Notes: a model not told the origin generated them from the letters alone. DNA of 64,000 bases from Leclercia pneumoniae (GCF_017348915.1 NZ_CP071383.1:248001-312000); one strand, 5' to 3'; shown: positions 9,823 to 23,681, numbered from the stretch's first letter. Made by a program: numbers and translations.

Positions 9823-11367
9823 TTAGTCAAACTTCATGCGGGTTGCTTTCAGGTTCACGATAGCCAGCGCGCCCACCAGCAGGAAGATCAGCGTGGCAAT
9901 CGCCGCCGCCAGACCAAAGTCCTGGCCACCGCCGCCCTCAAAGGCGATACGGTAGGTGTAACTCACCAGCAGGTCGGTATAGCCTGCCGGAGTGGTGGTG
10001 CCCAGGCGATCCGGGCCGCCGTTGGTTAACAGCTGGATCAGCACGAAGTTGTTAAAGTTAAAGGCGAAGCTGGCGATCATCAGCGGCGTGAGCGGCTTAA
10101 TCAGCAGCGGCAGCGTAATTTTGAAGAAGTTCTGGAACGGGGTTGCACCGTCCATCGCCGAGGCTTCGTACAGATCGTCCGGAATCGCCTTCAGCAGCCC
10201 CATGCACAGAATCATCATGTACGGATAGCCAAGCCAGGTGTTGACGATAACAATCATGGTACGGGCGGTGGTCGGGTCGCTGAACCAGGCCGGTTTGATG
10301 CCAAACAGCGCGCTCAGCATCATGTTGATCTCACCAAAGCTCTGGTTAAACAGCCCTTTGAATATCAGAATCGAGATAAACGAGGGCACAGCGTAGGGCA
10401 GAATGAGCAGCACCCGGTAAATCGCTTTACCTTTGAGCGACTCCCACTGCACCAGACAGGCCAGCACCATGCCGACGGCCACGGTCAGGATCACGGTCAG
10501 TACCGAGAAGACTACCGTCCAGATGAAGATCGCGAAGAACGGTTTCTGGATACCTTCATCAGTAAAGACGCGGGTAAAGTTGTCCCAGCCGATGGTCACG
10601 GTATAGCCCGGGCTGAGCTTCTCATCACCCCAGGTGCCGTCGGCGTTTACCGCCTGATAAAAACCGACATCGTTATTCGGACGGTACTTCACGCCGCTCT
10701 GGTTGTTGGTCAGGGTGCCGTCATCGGCCCGGGTATACAGCGGCCGGGTGCCGGAGAACTGGCGCAGCGAGCTCATGGTCACTTTGCTCTCATCCGGCAG
10801 CATGGCGGTGAGCTGGGTCAGCGCCTGACGATTCTGGGTAATGACACGCAGATTAGCGCGTTCGCCTTCCGGCAGGGCCGCGGCCTCTTTCAGAGTTAGC
10901 TTTTGTTCACCGCCAAATTTAAAGGCATCAGAAACAAAGACCTTTTGGCTTTCCTGGTCAGTAAGCGCTAACTTCCATTGGTCACCGTCAGGATACAAGC
11001 CAAAATTAAAGCTCTTACCCGCCTGGTATGAGCGATCCATTAGCACCTGCTGGGCGCGCTCTTGCGCAAGCTGGTTGGTGCTACTGTAGTTAGTAAACGC
11101 GATCGCGATAGTACAGATTAACGGGAACAGGACAAACAGCCCCATCCCGGCCACGCCCGGATAGACATAACGCCACGCGTAGGCTTTTCGATTAGCGAAG
11201 ATATAGAGGCCAACCGCGCTCAAAATCAGCGTCATGCCGGCAAACAGGTACTCCCCCTGGGCGTACATCAAAACAACAAGGTAACCCACCAGCAGGGCAA
11301 GCAGACCAATCACTGACCATTTCAGCGTGTCGCTTTGCCACCAGTGTTTCTTTTTAATGACATCCAT
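9823..11367 (-). CDS. malF: Maltose ABC transporter permease MalF
   Basis: Partner of MalG in the membrane. The protein has 514 residues as in E. coli: eight predicted membrane segments, the large periplasmic P2 loop (about residues 95-275) that contacts MalE, and the EAA motif [18 protein letters not shown]. The ATG at 11367 ([10 protein letters not shown]) is the family start; the frame stays open upstream only because it runs into the palindromic repeat. The gap to malE carries two repeat units that may lower malF expression relative to malE. Confidence 0.96.
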   Translation of the reverse strand: MDVIKKKHWWQSDTLKWSVIGLLALLVGYLVVLMYAQGEYLFAGMTLILSAVGLYIFANRKAYAWRYVYPGVAGMGLFVLFPLICTIAIAFTNYSSTNQLAQERAQQVLMDRSYQAGKSFNFGLYPDGDQWKLALTDQESQKVFVSDAFKFGGEQKLTLKEAAALPEGERANLRVITQNRQALTQLTAMLPDESKVTMSSLRQFSGTRPLYTRADDGTLTNNQSGVKYRPNNDVGFYQAVNADGTWGDEKLSPGYTVTIGWDNFTRVFTDEGIQKPFFAIFIWTVVFSVLTVILTVAVGMVLACLVQWESLKGKAIYRVLLILPYAVPSFISILIFKGLFNQSFGEINMMLSALFGIKPAWFSDPTTARTMIVIVNTWLGYPYMMILCMGLLKAIPDDLYEASAMDGATPFQNFFKITLPLLIKPLTPLMIASFAFNFNNFVLIQLLTNGGPDRLGTTTPAGYTDLLVSYTYRIAFEGGGGQDFGLAAAIATLIFLLVGALAIVNLKATRMKFD

Positions 11368-11400
11368 GGGGTTCTTCCTCAACAGCGTTTTATCTTTTCT

Positions 11401-11481
11401 TCCTCTCCTGCGAGAGAGGGCCGGGGCGAGGGGTACAGATAGCGACAACCCTCGCCCTAACCCTCTCCCGGGGGAGAGGGA
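11401..11481. repeat. Palindromic repeats between malE and malF, two units
   Basis: Two inverted units (CCTCTCCTGCGAGAGAGGG..., then CCTCTCCCGGGGGAGAGG) in the malE-malF intercistronic gap. They belong to the same family as the repeats at 8202 and 56444. Confidence 0.85.
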
Positions 11482-11490
11482 ATTACGGCA

Positions 11491-13040
<1,550 letters not shown>

Positions 13041-13050
13041 GGAGTAGGGG

Positions 13051-14160
13051 ATGGCGAGCGTACAGCTGCGTAATGTAACGAAAGCCTGGGGCGACGTGGT
13101 GGTGTCGAAAGACATCAACCTGGATATCCAGGAAGGTGAATTCGTGGTGTTTGTTGGCCCGTCAGGTTGTGGTAAATCCACGCTGCTGCGCATGATTGCC
13201 GGTCTTGAAACCATCACCAGCGGTGATTTGTTCATTGGCGACACCCGTATGAACGATGTGCCGCCCGCTGAGCGCGGCGTGGGCATGGTGTTCCAGTCTT
13301 ATGCCCTCTATCCCCATCTCTCGGTTGCCGAGAACATGTCTTTCGGCCTTAAGCTGGCCGGCGCGAAGAAAGAGATTATCAACCAGCGTGTGACTCAGGT
13401 TGCCGAAGTGCTGCAGCTGGCGCACCTGCTGGAGCGTAAACCGAAGGCGCTCTCGGGCGGCCAGCGTCAGCGCGTCGCGATTGGCCGTACGCTGGTGGCT
13501 GAACCGCGCGTCTTCTTACTGGATGAACCCCTGTCGAACCTTGATGCCGCGCTGCGCGTGCAGATGCGTATCGAGATTTCCCGTCTGCACAAACGTCTGG
13601 GTCGCACCATGATTTACGTCACCCACGATCAGGTCGAGGCGATGACGCTGGCCGACAAAATTGTGGTGCTGGATGCCGGTCGCGTGGCGCAGATAGGTAA
13701 ACCGCTGGAACTCTATCACTATCCGGCAGATCGCTTTGTTGCGGGCTTTATCGGCTCGCCGAAGATGAACTTCCTGCCGGTGAAAGTGACGGCGACCGCC
13801 ATCGAACAAGTTCAGGTTGAGCTGCCGAACCGCCAGCAGGTGTGGTTACCCGTCGAGAGCACCAACGTGACCGTTGGCGCCAACATGTCTTTGGGCATTC
13901 GCCCGGAGCACTTACTGCCTAGCCACATCGCCGATGTGACGCTGGAAGGTGAGGTGCAGGTAGTAGAACAGTTAGGCCACGAAACTCAGATTCATATCCA
14001 GATCCCCGCCATCCGTCAGAACCTGGTTTACCGCCAGAATGACGTGGTGTTGGTAAAAGAGGGTGCCACATTCGCTATTGGCTTGCCGCCAGAGCGCTGC
14101 CATCTGTTCCGTGAGGATGGCACCGCATGTCGTCGGCTGCATAAAGAGCCCGGCGTTTAA
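13051..14160 (+). CDS. malK: Maltose ABC transporter ATPase MalK
   Basis: ATPase subunit (homodimer) of the MalFGK2 importer. It also restrains MalT and is the target of IIA-Glc inducer exclusion. The protein has 369 residues: Walker [10 protein letters not shown] at 36-44, Q-loop [12 protein letters not shown], signature [13 protein letters not shown] at about 135-147, Walker [14 protein letters not shown]-loop THDQ, then the C-terminal OB-type regulatory domain. The ATG at 13051 follows GGGAGTAGGGG. First gene of malK-lamB-malM. Confidence 0.97.
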   Translation: MASVQLRNVTKAWGDVVVSKDINLDIQEGEFVVFVGPSGCGKSTLLRMIAGLETITSGDLFIGDTRMNDVPPAERGVGMVFQSYALYPHLSVAENMSFGLKLAGAKKEIINQRVTQVAEVLQLAHLLERKPKALSGGQRQRVAIGRTLVAEPRVFLLDEPLSNLDAALRVQMRIEISRLHKRLGRTMIYVTHDQVEAMTLADKIVVLDAGRVAQIGKPLELYHYPADRFVAGFIGSPKMNFLPVKVTATAIEQVQVELPNRQQVWLPVESTNVTVGANMSLGIRPEHLLPSHIADVTLEGEVQVVEQLGHETQIHIQIPAIRQNLVYRQNDVVLVKEGATFAIGLPPERCHLFREDGTACRRLHKEPGV

Positions 14161-14194
14161 GCATTCCAAAAGAAAACACGTAACCGACAGGTGA

Positions 14195-15568
<1,374 letters not shown>

Positions 15569-15598
15569 TAGCGTCTTAATCTGACGTACAGACCAAAC

Positions 15599-15616
15599 GA
15601 GGGGCGAAAGCCCCTC
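15599..15616 (+). terminator. Intercistronic hairpin lamB-malM
   Basis: GAGGGGC-GAAA-GCCCCTC, a 7-bp stem closed by a GAAA tetraloop without a T-run. It is probably an mRNA-stabilising or partial-termination structure after the highly expressed lamB. Confidence 0.6.
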
Positions 15617-15681
15617 AATTCCTTCGGGACGGCGCGCTATTGCCTGGCTACCGCTGAACCTGTGCTTTTGAGGTGATTACA

Positions 15682-16608
15682 ATGAAAATGAAAAAAAGTC
15701 TCGTTGCCCTTTGTCTATCCGCAGGGCTGCTGGCCAGCATGCCTGCCGTTACCTTTGCTGACGTAAATTTCGTACCACAAAACACCACGGCGGCGCCGTC
15801 TGTACCGACCGCAGCATTGCAGCAGCTGGTCTGGACGCCTGTCGATCAGTCAAAACCAAAAACCGCCCAGCTTGCAACGGGCGGCCAGCCGCTGAACGTT
15901 CCCGGCATTTCTGGCCCGGTGCTGGCCTTTAGCGTGCCAGCGAATATTGGCGAAATCGCGCTCACCCTCACGAGCGAAGTGAACAAACAAACCAGCGTCT
16001 TTGCCCCGAACGTGTTGATCCTGGATCAAAACCTGACGCCAGCGGCGTTCTTCCCGTCTGACTACTTCCCGTACCAGGAGCCGGGCGTGATGAGCGCCGA
16101 TCGTCTGGAAGGCGTGATGCGTCTGACCCCGGCGCTGGGACAGCAAAAACTCTACGTGCTGGTCTTCACCACCCCTCAGGATCTACAGAAAACGACCACG
16201 CTGCTCGATCCGGCTAAAGCGTATGCCAAAGGGATCGGCAACGCGATTCCGGACATCCCCGATCCTATCGCCCGTCATACCACCGACGGCACCGTGAAGC
16301 TGAAAGTGTCGACCAATACCGCCTCCAGCGTACTGGTTGGCCCACTGTTTGGCTCCTCCTCAAACGGCCCGGTGGCCGTAGGGAATACCGCCGCCCCGGC
16401 CACGGCCTATGCCGCGCCAGCGCCTGCCCCGGCGAAGAAAGCCGAGCCGGTACTGAACGACACCGAAGCTTACTTCAATAACGCTATTAAGCAGGCGGTA
16501 AACAGCGGCGATGTCGACAAAGCGCTGAAACTGCTTGATGAAGCAGAGCGTCTGGGCTCCACATCGGCCCGTTCCACCTTTATCAGCAGTGTAAAAGGCA
16601 AGGGGTGA
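15682..16608 (+). CDS. malM: MalM, periplasmic protein of the maltose operon
   Basis: Periplasmic protein of unknown function encoded last in malK-lamB-malM. The protein has 308 residues. A signal peptide ends near TFADVNF, and an Ala/Pro-rich linker (about residues 235-258) precedes a C-terminal helical segment (NDTEAYFNNAIKQAVNSGD). The ATG at 15682 with GAGGTG upstream is preferred over an earlier in-frame codon. A strong terminator follows. The E. coli neighbour yjbI is absent; ubiC follows directly. Confidence 0.93.
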   Translation: MKMKKSLVALCLSAGLLASMPAVTFADVNFVPQNTTAAPSVPTAALQQLVWTPVDQSKPKTAQLATGGQPLNVPGISGPVLAFSVPANIGEIALTLTSEVNKQTSVFAPNVLILDQNLTPAAFFPSDYFPYQEPGVMSADRLEGVMRLTPALGQQKLYVLVFTTPQDLQKTTTLLDPAKAYAKGIGNAIPDIPDPIARHTTDGTVKLKVSTNTASSVLVGPLFGSSSNGPVAVGNTAAPATAYAAPAPAPAKKAEPVLNDTEAYFNNAIKQAVNSGDVDKALKLLDEAERLGSTSARSTFISSVKGKG

Positions 16609-16644
16609 CCGTCTCCCCACAATGCTGATTTTGTCAGTAGTTTG

Positions 16645-16671
16645 GTGCGCCCTGTCGGGCGCACTTTTTTT
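16645..16671 (+). terminator. Terminator of malK-lamB-malM
   Basis: GTGCGCC / GGGCGCAC stem followed by seven T's. Confidence 0.9.
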
Positions 16672-16787
16672 GCGGATGCAGCCTGTTGCATCCCTGTTGC
16701 GATAATGATCGCTAAGTTGCGTTTGCCCCCCCTCTGTTGCCATTTCTGCGATACAATAGCCTTACGTTATGTAACGGAGAGTCTGGC

Positions 16788-17285
16788 ATGTCACATCCTG
16801 CGCTAACGCAACTGCGTGCGCTGCGTTACTTTGAAGAAATTCCCCCTCTGGATGCGGCGCAACTCGACTGGTTGTTGCTGGAAGATTCCATGACCAAACG
16901 TTTTGAGCAGCAGGGCAAACAGGTCACCGTCACCCTCATCCAGGAAGGCTTTGTCACTGCCGATGCCGTGCAGGACGAACTGCCGCTTTTGCCACAAGAG
17001 CCGCGCTACTGGTTGCGAGAAATTTTACTCTGTGCCGACGGGGAACCCTGGCTTGCCGGGCGCACCGTGGTGCCCGAGTCGACCCTCACCGGACCGGAGC
17101 TGGCCCTGCAGAAGATGGGCAAGACTCCGCTGGGGCGCTATCTGTTTACATCATCAGAGCTCACCCGGGACTTTATTGAAATTGGTCGCAATGCCGATCT
17201 GTGGGGGCGTCGCTCACGCCTGCGCTTAAGTGGTAAACCGTTAATGCTGACGGAGCTTTTTTTACCGGCATCGCCGTTGTACTAA
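16788..17285 (+). CDS. ubiC: Chorismate pyruvate-lyase
   Basis: Converts chorismate to 4-hydroxybenzoate and pyruvate, the entry step of ubiquinone synthesis. The protein has 165 residues, matching E. coli. Conserved blocks [17 protein letters not shown] and PLGRYLF are visible, and the C-terminus [10 protein letters not shown] is the family ending. The start at 16788 ([10 protein letters not shown]) is chosen over an ATG 51 bases upstream, which lies in the promoter region. ubiA follows after 13 bases, forming an operon. Confidence 0.96.
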   Translation: MSHPALTQLRALRYFEEIPPLDAAQLDWLLLEDSMTKRFEQQGKQVTVTLIQEGFVTADAVQDELPLLPQEPRYWLREILLCADGEPWLAGRTVVPESTLTGPELALQKMGKTPLGRYLFTSSELTRDFIEIGRNADLWGRRSRLRLSGKPLMLTELFLPASPLY

Positions 17286-17298
17286 GAGGAAGAGAGAT

Positions 17299-18168
17299 AT
17301 GGAGTGGAGTCTGACGCAGAACAAGCTGCTGGCTTATCACCGCCTGATGCGCACGGATAAGCCGATTGGGGCGCTGTTGCTGCTGTGGCCAACCCTGTGG
17401 GCGCTGTGGGTGGCCACGCCTGGCCTGCCGCCGCTGTGGATCCTGGCGGTGTTTGTAGCCGGCGTCTGGCTGATGCGTGCCGCAGGCTGTGTGGTGAATG
17501 ATTACGCCGATCGGAAATTCGATGGCCACGTGAAGCGCACCGCTAACCGCCCGCTGCCCAGTGGCGCAGTGACCGAGAAAGAGGCTCGCACGCTGTTTGT
17601 GGTGCTGATACTTATCTCCTTCCTGCTGGTGTTAACCCTCAACACCATGACCATCTTGCTTTCGGTGGCAGCGCTGGCGCTGGCGTGGGTCTATCCCTTT
17701 ATGAAGCGCTACACCCATCTGCCGCAGGTGGTGCTGGGGGCGGCATTTGGCTGGTCGATCCCAATGGCCTTTGCCGCCGTCAGCGAGACCGTGCCGCTGA
17801 GCTGCTGGTTGATGTTTCTTGCCAACATTCTCTGGGCCGTGGCTTACGACACCGAGTACGCAATGGTTGACCGTGATGACGATCTCAAAATCGGTATCAA
17901 GTCGACGGCGATTCTGTTTGGCCGCCAGGATAAGCTGATTATCGGCATCCTGCAGGTGGCGGTACTGGCCCTGATGGTGGCGATTGGCTATCTGAACGGG
18001 CTGAACGGGGTATTTTATGCTGCCGTGGTGGCCGCGGGTGGGCTGTTTGTGTATCAGCAAAAGCTGATTGCGAATCGCGATCGTGACGCCTGTTTTAAAG
18101 CCTTCCTGAACAATAACTACGTGGGGCTGGTGCTGTTTTTAGGCCTGGCGGCGAGTTACTGGGCATAA
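17299..18168 (+). CDS. ubiA: 4-hydroxybenzoate octaprenyltransferase
   Basis: Inner-membrane prenyltransferase joining octaprenyl diphosphate to 4-hydroxybenzoate. The protein has 289 residues with multiple membrane helices. The two Asp-rich metal/diphosphate motifs are present: [15 protein letters not shown] at about 67-81 and [12 protein letters not shown] at about 185-196. It is one residue shorter than the E. coli protein at the C-terminus (SYWA). The ATG follows GAGGAAGAG. Confidence 0.96.
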   Translation: MEWSLTQNKLLAYHRLMRTDKPIGALLLLWPTLWALWVATPGLPPLWILAVFVAGVWLMRAAGCVVNDYADRKFDGHVKRTANRPLPSGAVTEKEARTLFVVLILISFLLVLTLNTMTILLSVAALALAWVYPFMKRYTHLPQVVLGAAFGWSIPMAFAAVSETVPLSCWLMFLANILWAVAYDTEYAMVDRDDDLKIGIKSTAILFGRQDKLIIGILQVAVLALMVAIGYLNGLNGVFYAAVVAAGGLFVYQQKLIANRDRDACFKAFLNNNYVGLVLFLGLAASYWA

Positions 18169-18170
18169 TG

Positions 18171-18198
18171 AAACGGCAGCCAGAAGGCTGCCGTTTTA
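18171..18198. terminator. Bidirectional terminator ubiA/plsB
   Basis: AAACGGCAGCC-AGA-GGCTGCCGTTT, flanked by A's on one side and T's on the other, between convergent genes. Confidence 0.88.
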
Positions 18199-18222
18199 AC
18201 ATTATCGACCTGCTTTTCAGCG

Positions 18223-20643
18223 CTATTCGCCCTGGGTAGCGCTCTCAATGGTTAAGCGCACATCCGAGGTAATCAGCTCTGCCAGCATCTGATAAACCTT
18301 CATTGTCTCTTCCGGCTCGGCATCACCGCTATCGCTAATATAGCCTTCGTCACGCAGCGTCAGCACCAGCGAGCTGAACACCGCCTTATCAAAGAACTCT
18401 GGCGCGTTAATGCCATGCAGCATCGACAGGCGCTGTGCCAGCGTGCGGCTCTCTTTCTCCAGCGTACCCCGATTAATAGACGGGTTCGCGCTCAGCAGCC
18501 AGAACGTAATGGCATAGCGTTGCAGCGTCTCACGCGCGCCTGCGGCCAACAGCTGCAAGGTCCGGGAGCGGGACGGATTAATCTGCAGTACGTCATCCTT
18601 CAACGTAATCAGCCCCTGGCGCACCAGCTCTTCGCTCTGCTGATCCAGTACGTTTGCCAGCTCGTCCTTATCCCAGCGCAGGAACAGCTCGGTTTTAAGC
18701 ATCGGATAGAGCACTTCAACATGATGCAGCAGCGCCTGCCGCGTGATGTGGCGGTGCTGGGTGATAATGGCCGCCATCAGCGAAGGCAACATCAGCATAT
18801 GGGCAATGTTGTTGCGATAGTAGGTCATCAGCACCGCCTGCTCGCGCGGCAGAATGATGATATCGCCGATGGTGTCTTTCTCTACCTCGAACTTATTCAT
18901 CTGCAGCGCGTGGTCGATCAGATCGCTGGCGCTGACCGTTGGCACGGTGGAGTCCGGTGAATAAGGCACATTGCGCATCAGATTGAGGTAACAGTCGAGC
19001 TGTTCGGTCAGTTGCTCGCGGGTAAGCGAACGCTGACGCGACGCCAGCAACGCTGTACAGCACAGGTTCATGGCGTTAGCCGCACCCGCATTGTTAATAC
19101 GCACCATCAGCTCTGCAGCGATACCGTTCACCGTTGGCGTCAGCCAGGCCGGACGTACGGCTTCAATCGGATCGATAGACTCACGCCACTCCGGAACATG
19201 GTTGTTCAGGTAGGTCATCAGCGGCATGGGTTCGCCAAAGTTCACATAGCCCTGGCCGAGATTACGCAGCTTGCTCAGCCCACGCAGCATCTGCGGCAGG
19301 CTCTCTTTCTCTTTGGTGGCACCGCGCAGCTCTTTAGCATAGGTTCCCACCTCCATCACATGCTCATAACCGATGTAAATCGGCACCAGGGTGATAGGAC
19401 GCGTACCGCCGCGCAGCATCGCCTGAATCGTCATCGACAGGGTTCCGGTCTTCGGATCGAGCAGACGCCCGGTACGGGAACGACCGCCCTCAACGAAGTA
19501 CTCAACGGAATAGCCGCGGCTGAACAGCTCGCCCAGATACTCGCGGAAGACGGTGGAGTAGAGCTTGTTGCCCTTAAAGGTACGGCGAATAAAGAACGCA
19601 CCCAGGCGACGGAAAATCGGCCCTGCTGGCCAGAAGTTCAGGTTAATACCGGCTGCGATATGCGGCGGTACCAGGCCCTGATGATAGAGCACATACGAGA
19701 GCAGCAGGTAGTCCATGTGGCTGCGGTGGCAGGGCACATAGACAATTTCATGACCGTCGTGCGCCAGCTGACGCACCCGTTCGGCGTTATGAACGTTAAT
19801 GCCCTGATAGAGGCGGTTCCACGTAAAGCTCAGGATACGATCGGAGAGGCGAATCATCTCGTAAGAGAAGTTCGCGGCGATCTCTTCCATTAGCGCAATG
19901 GCGTTTTGCTGCGCTTTTTCGTGGGAGATTTTTTTGCTGCGCGCTTCGTCTTCAACCGCACGGGCAATCGCTTTGGATGCCAGCAGTTTGTTGAAGAGAT
20001 CCTGACGGGCAGGCAGACGTGGCCCTACAGCAGCCAGACGCTGGCGGGCAAAGTGCATACGCGCCACGCGCGCCAGCTTCTGCGCGATAATCTTATCGGT
20101 GCCGTGCTCATCCGCCATCCGGCGCAGAGAGACGGACGGCGAGAAGCGCACAAAGCTGTCGCGACCAAGCCAGGTCACGGCGAAGAACTTCTGCACGCCG
20201 TTCAGCATACGCAGCGGCGGGTTCTCTTCTCCTTTTTCGCGCCCCGGGCGACGGCCAAACATGACCGAGACCGGCACCATCTGCACATCCAGATTCGGGT
20301 TGCTGCGGTGCAGATCGAGGTAGTCGTGGAACAGCTTGATGGACTCTTCTTTCGGCGTGTAATAGGTGAACACGCGCGGCCCGCCGTGGATAAAGACATA
20401 GCGCGGCAGCAGGGTGCCGTCGATCTCCAGCGGCTCCAGCGGGTCAGGTAAATCATGCGCCAGGCACTGGGCGCGCAGCGTCAGCAAGTCGGCCTTAGAG
20501 TTATAAGGCAAAACGTACATAATAGGGCGCGAGGTATCGAGCCCTAATTCCGGCGCAGGATTTGCCGGGATAGACTTGCTTTTTACCAGGACGCTTAATG
20601 GTAAATTAAGTAATTTGTAGTAAATTCTTGGCCAGCCAGACAT
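18223..20643 (-). CDS. plsB: Glycerol-3-phosphate 1-O-acyltransferase
   Basis: Inner-membrane enzyme making 1-acyl-glycerol 3-phosphate, the first step of phospholipid synthesis. The protein has 806 residues. The acyltransferase blocks are present: [10 protein letters not shown] (HX4D catalytic motif, about residue 306), [19 protein letters not shown] and the later [11 protein letters not shown]. The start at 20643 ([10 protein letters not shown]) is the family start; the open frame upstream is not conserved. Divergent from dgkA. Confidence 0.97.
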   Translation of the reverse strand: MSGWPRIYYKLLNLPLSVLVKSKSIPANPAPELGLDTSRPIMYVLPYNSKADLLTLRAQCLAHDLPDPLEPLEIDGTLLPRYVFIHGGPRVFTYYTPKEESIKLFHDYLDLHRSNPNLDVQMVPVSVMFGRRPGREKGEENPPLRMLNGVQKFFAVTWLGRDSFVRFSPSVSLRRMADEHGTDKIIAQKLARVARMHFARQRLAAVGPRLPARQDLFNKLLASKAIARAVEDEARSKKISHEKAQQNAIALMEEIAANFSYEMIRLSDRILSFTWNRLYQGINVHNAERVRQLAHDGHEIVYVPCHRSHMDYLLLSYVLYHQGLVPPHIAAGINLNFWPAGPIFRRLGAFFIRRTFKGNKLYSTVFREYLGELFSRGYSVEYFVEGGRSRTGRLLDPKTGTLSMTIQAMLRGGTRPITLVPIYIGYEHVMEVGTYAKELRGATKEKESLPQMLRGLSKLRNLGQGYVNFGEPMPLMTYLNNHVPEWRESIDPIEAVRPAWLTPTVNGIAAELMVRINNAGAANAMNLCCTALLASRQRSLTREQLTEQLDCYLNLMRNVPYSPDSTVPTVSASDLIDHALQMNKFEVEKDTIGDIIILPREQAVLMTYYRNNIAHMLMLPSLMAAIITQHRHITRQALLHHVEVLYPMLKTELFLRWDKDELANVLDQQSEELVRQGLITLKDDVLQINPSRSRTLQLLAAGARETLQRYAITFWLLSANPSINRGTLEKESRTLAQRLSMLHGINAPEFFDKAVFSSLVLTLRDEGYISDSGDAEPEETMKVYQMLAELITSDVRLTIESATQGE

Positions 20644-20797
20644 AAACGATGTAAAGCCTCTGGTTAAAAATGCAATTGCGGCGCAAGGATAACAGAATGC
20701 GCACAAAATTTCTGTTGTTACCCGTCATACTTCAGGCGGTATGGCAACGCTCTATAGCTATAGTTACTGACGCTATTTTTCAATAAAGGTTCTTTTG

Positions 20798-21166
20798 ATG
20801 GCCAATAATACCACTGGGTTAACCCGTATCATTAAAGCTGCTGGTTATTCATGGAAAGGGATCCGCGCAGCCTGGATCAACGAGGCGGCCTTCCGCCAGG
20901 AGAGCGTTGCCGTGATTGCGGCAATCATTATTGCCTGCTGGCTGGATGTCGATCCTATTACCCGCGTGCTGCTGATTGGCTCGGTGATGTTGGTGATGAT
21001 AGTCGAAATTTTAAACAGTGCGATTGAAGCGGTAGTGGATCGTATCGGGTCTGATTATCACGAACTTTCCGGGCGGGCCAAAGACATGGGCTCGGCGGCG
21101 GTATTGTTAAGTATCTTTGTCGCGCTCTTTACCTGGCTCTCACTGCTGTGGGGACATTTTCGATAA
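20798..21166 (+). CDS. dgkA: Diacylglycerol kinase
   Basis: Small trimeric inner-membrane kinase that recycles diacylglycerol to phosphatidate. The protein has 122 residues with three membrane helices. The catalytic segment VEILNSAIEAVVDRIG and NEAAFRQE are intact. The ATG at 20798 gives the family N-terminus MANNTTG; a TTG one codon earlier is unlikely. Confidence 0.96.
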   Translation: MANNTTGLTRIIKAAGYSWKGIRAAWINEAAFRQESVAVIAAIIIACWLDVDPITRVLLIGSVMLVMIVEILNSAIEAVVDRIGSDYHELSGRAKDMGSAAVLLSIFVALFTWLSLLWGHFR

Positions 21167-21230
21167 GCCTCGACAAAACGAATAAGTCTCTGGTTTTTTG
21201 TGCGGTTTATGGTTCCAAAATCGCCTTTGA

Positions 21231-21267
21231 CTGTATATACTCACAGCATAACTGTATATACACCCAG
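21231..21267 (+). promoter_or_regulatory. Two LexA boxes upstream of lexA
   Basis: CTGTATATACTCACAG (21231-21246) and CTGTATATACACCCAG (21252-21267) lie five bases apart just before lexA. Spacing and sequence match the tandem autoregulatory SOS boxes of E. coli lexA. Confidence 0.95.
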
Positions 21268-21275
21268 GGGGCGGA

Positions 21276-21884
21276 ATGAAAGCGTTAACGACCAGGCAGC
21301 AAGAGGTGTTTGATCTCATTCGGGATCATATCGGCCAGACGGGGATGCCACCCACGCGTGCGGAAATCGCGCAGCGTCTGGGATTCCGTTCTCCGAACGC
21401 CGCTGAAGAGCATCTCAAAGCCCTGGCACGTAAGGGCGTTCTGGAGATCGTCTCCGGCGCGTCTCGCGGCATTCGTTTGCTGGTTGAAGAAGAAGAGGGC
21501 CTGCCGCTGGTAGGCCGCGTAGCAGCGGGTGAGCCGCTGCTGGCGCAGCAGCACATTGAAGGTCACTATCAGGTTGATCCCGGTATGTTTAAGCCGAGTG
21601 CAGACTTTTTACTGCGCGTTAGCGGCATGTCCATGAAGGATATCGGCATTATCGACGGCGATCTGCTGGCAGTGCATAAAACGCAGGATGTGCGCAACGG
21701 CCAGGTGGTCGTGGCGCGTATCGACGACGAAGTAACCGTGAAGCGCCTGAAGAAGCAGGGCAACATTGTTCAGCTTCTGCCGGAAAACAGCGAATTCTCC
21801 CCCATCGTTGTTGACCTGCGTGAAAACAACTTCTCCATTGAAGGCTTAGCGGTTGGCGTTATCCGCAACGGCGACTGGCTGTAA
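21276..21884 (+). CDS. lexA: SOS repressor LexA
   Basis: Dimeric repressor of the SOS regulon, self-cleaving when RecA is activated by DNA damage. The protein has 202 residues: winged helix-turn-helix at 1-70 ([21 protein letters not shown]), cleavage site Ala84-Gly85 in VGRVAAGEP, catalytic Ser119 (SGMSMKD) and Lys156 (VTVKRLKK). Its own operator lies directly upstream. dinF follows, as in E. coli. Confidence 0.98.
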   Translation: MKALTTRQQEVFDLIRDHIGQTGMPPTRAEIAQRLGFRSPNAAEEHLKALARKGVLEIVSGASRGIRLLVEEEEGLPLVGRVAAGEPLLAQQHIEGHYQVDPGMFKPSADFLLRVSGMSMKDIGIIDGDLLAVHKTQDVRNGQVVVARIDDEVTVKRLKKQGNIVQLLPENSEFSPIVVDLRENNFSIEGLAVGVIRNGDWL

Positions 21885-21894
21885 TCTCTTCCCG

Positions 21895-21921
21895 ACAGGC
21901 TACGACTGTGTCGTAGCCTGT
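21895..21921 (+). terminator. Hairpin between lexA and dinF
   Basis: ACAGGCTACGAC-TGT-GTCGTAGCCTGT, a perfect 12-bp stem with a 3-nt loop, followed by a pyrimidine-rich stretch (TCTCTTTCTCTCT). It may act as a partial terminator that lowers dinF relative to lexA. Confidence 0.6.
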
Positions 21922-21944
21922 TCTCTTTCTCTCTGGTTATTCAC

Positions 21945-23264
21945 ATGTCTCTGCTGACTACCGCCGATAAGGCGTTATGGCGTCTTGCGCTGCCGATGAT
22001 CTTCTCCAATATCAGCGTGCCGCTGCTGGGGCTGGTCGATACGGCGGTGATAGGTCATCTGGATTCCCCTGTCTATCTTGGCGGCGTGGCCATCGGCGCG
22101 ACGGCGACCAGTTTCCTCTTTATGCTGCTGCTCTTCCTGCGCATGAGCACTACCGGTTTAACTGCCCAGGCCTATGGCGCAAAAGATCCGTTGCGTCTGG
22201 CACGTGCGCTGGTGCAGCCGCTGCTGATGGCGTTGGGGGCCGGGCTGCTGATTGTGTTACTGCGAACCCCGCTTATCGATCTTGCCCTGCATATTGTGGG
22301 GGGGAGCGACGCGGTGCTGCTTCAGGCACGGCGTTTCCTGGAAATACGCTGGCTCAGCGCGCCGGCATCGCTGGCAAACCTGGTATTGCTCGGCTGGTTG
22401 CTGGGGGTGCAATATGCCCGCGCCCCGGTGATCCTGCTGGTAGTGGGTAACCTGATTAATATCGTACTCGACCTGTGGCTGGTGATGGGCCTGAAGATGA
22501 ATGTGCAGGGCGCCGCGCTGGCCACGGCGGTGGCAGAGTACGCCACGTTATTGATTGGCTTGTGGATGGTCTGGCGAGTACTGGCCCTGCGCGGCATCTC
22601 ACTGGCGATGTTGAAAGCGAGCTGGCGCGGTAATATCCGCAAACTCATGGCTCTGAACCGCGATATCATGTTGCGCTCGTTGCTGTTACAGCTCTGCTTT
22701 GGCGCACTAACCGTCTTTGGCGCCCGGCTGGGGCCCGAAATCGTCGCCGTCAACGCGGTTCTGATGACCCTGCTGACCTTTACTGCCTACGCGCTGGATG
22801 GCTTTGCCTATGCGGTGGAGGCGCACTCCGGCCAGGCGTATGGTGCCCGCGAAAGTGGCCAGCTACGCGAGGTATGGCGCGCCGCCTGTCGTCAGGCCGG
22901 GCTGGTTGCACTGGGGTTTGCTCTCATTTATGCCTTAATGGGCGATCGCATCATCGCCTTACTCACCTCGCTGCCCGAACTTCGCGAACTGGCGAATCAT
23001 TACCTGGTCTGGCAGATAATATTACCGGTGGTGGGGGTGTGGTGTTACCTGCTGGATGGCATGTTTATTGGCGCCACGCGGGGCGCTGAAATGCGCAACA
23101 GTATGGCGATCGCCGCCGCCGGGTTTGGCCTCACGCTACTCACATTGCCCTGGCTGGGTAACCATGGTCTATGGCTGGCGCTGGCCGTGTTTCTGGCTCT
23201 GCGTGGCCTGTCGCAGGCGCTTATCTGGCGCCATCACTGGCGTAATAATACCTGGTTTATGTAG
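21945..23264 (+). CDS. dinF: DinF, MATE-family efflux protein
   Basis: Multidrug and toxic compound extrusion (MATE) family membrane protein, co-induced with lexA in the SOS response. The protein has 439 residues and about 12 hydrophobic segments arranged as two repeats (ALPMIFSNISVPLLGLVDTAVIG in the first, MLRSLLLQLCFGALTVFGARLG in the second). The substrate is not established. The C-terminus differs slightly from E. coli. Confidence 0.95.
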   Translation: MSLLTTADKALWRLALPMIFSNISVPLLGLVDTAVIGHLDSPVYLGGVAIGATATSFLFMLLLFLRMSTTGLTAQAYGAKDPLRLARALVQPLLMALGAGLLIVLLRTPLIDLALHIVGGSDAVLLQARRFLEIRWLSAPASLANLVLLGWLLGVQYARAPVILLVVGNLINIVLDLWLVMGLKMNVQGAALATAVAEYATLLIGLWMVWRVLALRGISLAMLKASWRGNIRKLMALNRDIMLRSLLLQLCFGALTVFGARLGPEIVAVNAVLMTLLTFTAYALDGFAYAVEAHSGQAYGARESGQLREVWRAACRQAGLVALGFALIYALMGDRIIALLTSLPELRELANHYLVWQIILPVVGVWCYLLDGMFIGATRGAEMRNSMAIAAAGFGLTLLTLPWLGNHGLWLALAVFLALRGLSQALIWRHHWRNNTWFM

Positions 23265-23406
23265 CGGTTTCGTTTGGCGTAACGGTAAAAGATTCTGAAT
23301 AGTGCCTCGTTCGCCGAAGCCTTAACTATAATAATTATCAAGTCCAACAGGAAATGAACGTAACGGACGATACGAAGGCTAATCACCGAACGATGAGGAT
23401 GCGATT

Positions 23407-23616
23407 ATGAATAAAGACGAAGTCGGCGGTAACTGGAAACAGTTCAAAGGTAAAGCTAAAGAACAGTGGGGTAAGCTGACTGATGATGATATGACTATCA
23501 TCGAAGGTAAGCGCGACCAGCTGGTGGGTAAAATTCAGGAACGTTATGGTTATCAGAAAGACCAGGCTGAATCGGAAGTGAAAGACTGGGAAACCCGTAA
23601 CGATTACCGCTGGTAA
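23407..23616 (+). CDS. yjbJ: YjbJ, CsbD-family stress protein
   Basis: Small hydrophilic CsbD-like protein of 69 residues (NWKQFKGKAKEQWGKLTDDD, later GKIQERYGYQKDQAE). The family is abundant in stationary phase and stress; its function is unknown. The ATG follows GAGGATGCG. Monocistronic, with a terminator after the stop. Confidence 0.94.
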   Translation: MNKDEVGGNWKQFKGKAKEQWGKLTDDDMTIIEGKRDQLVGKIQERYGYQKDQAESEVKDWETRNDYRW

Positions 23617-23650
23617 GCCGGTAATACCCGTAGTACAAGGAAGTACACCC

Positions 23651-23681
23651 AGGGCGGCCTCAGGCCGCCCACGTTGTTTTT
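23651..23681 (+). terminator. yjbJ terminator, also near the zur stop
   Basis: GGGCGGCCT / AGGCCGCCC stem followed by ACGTTGTTTTT. It lies between yjbJ and the convergent zur. Confidence 0.8.
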
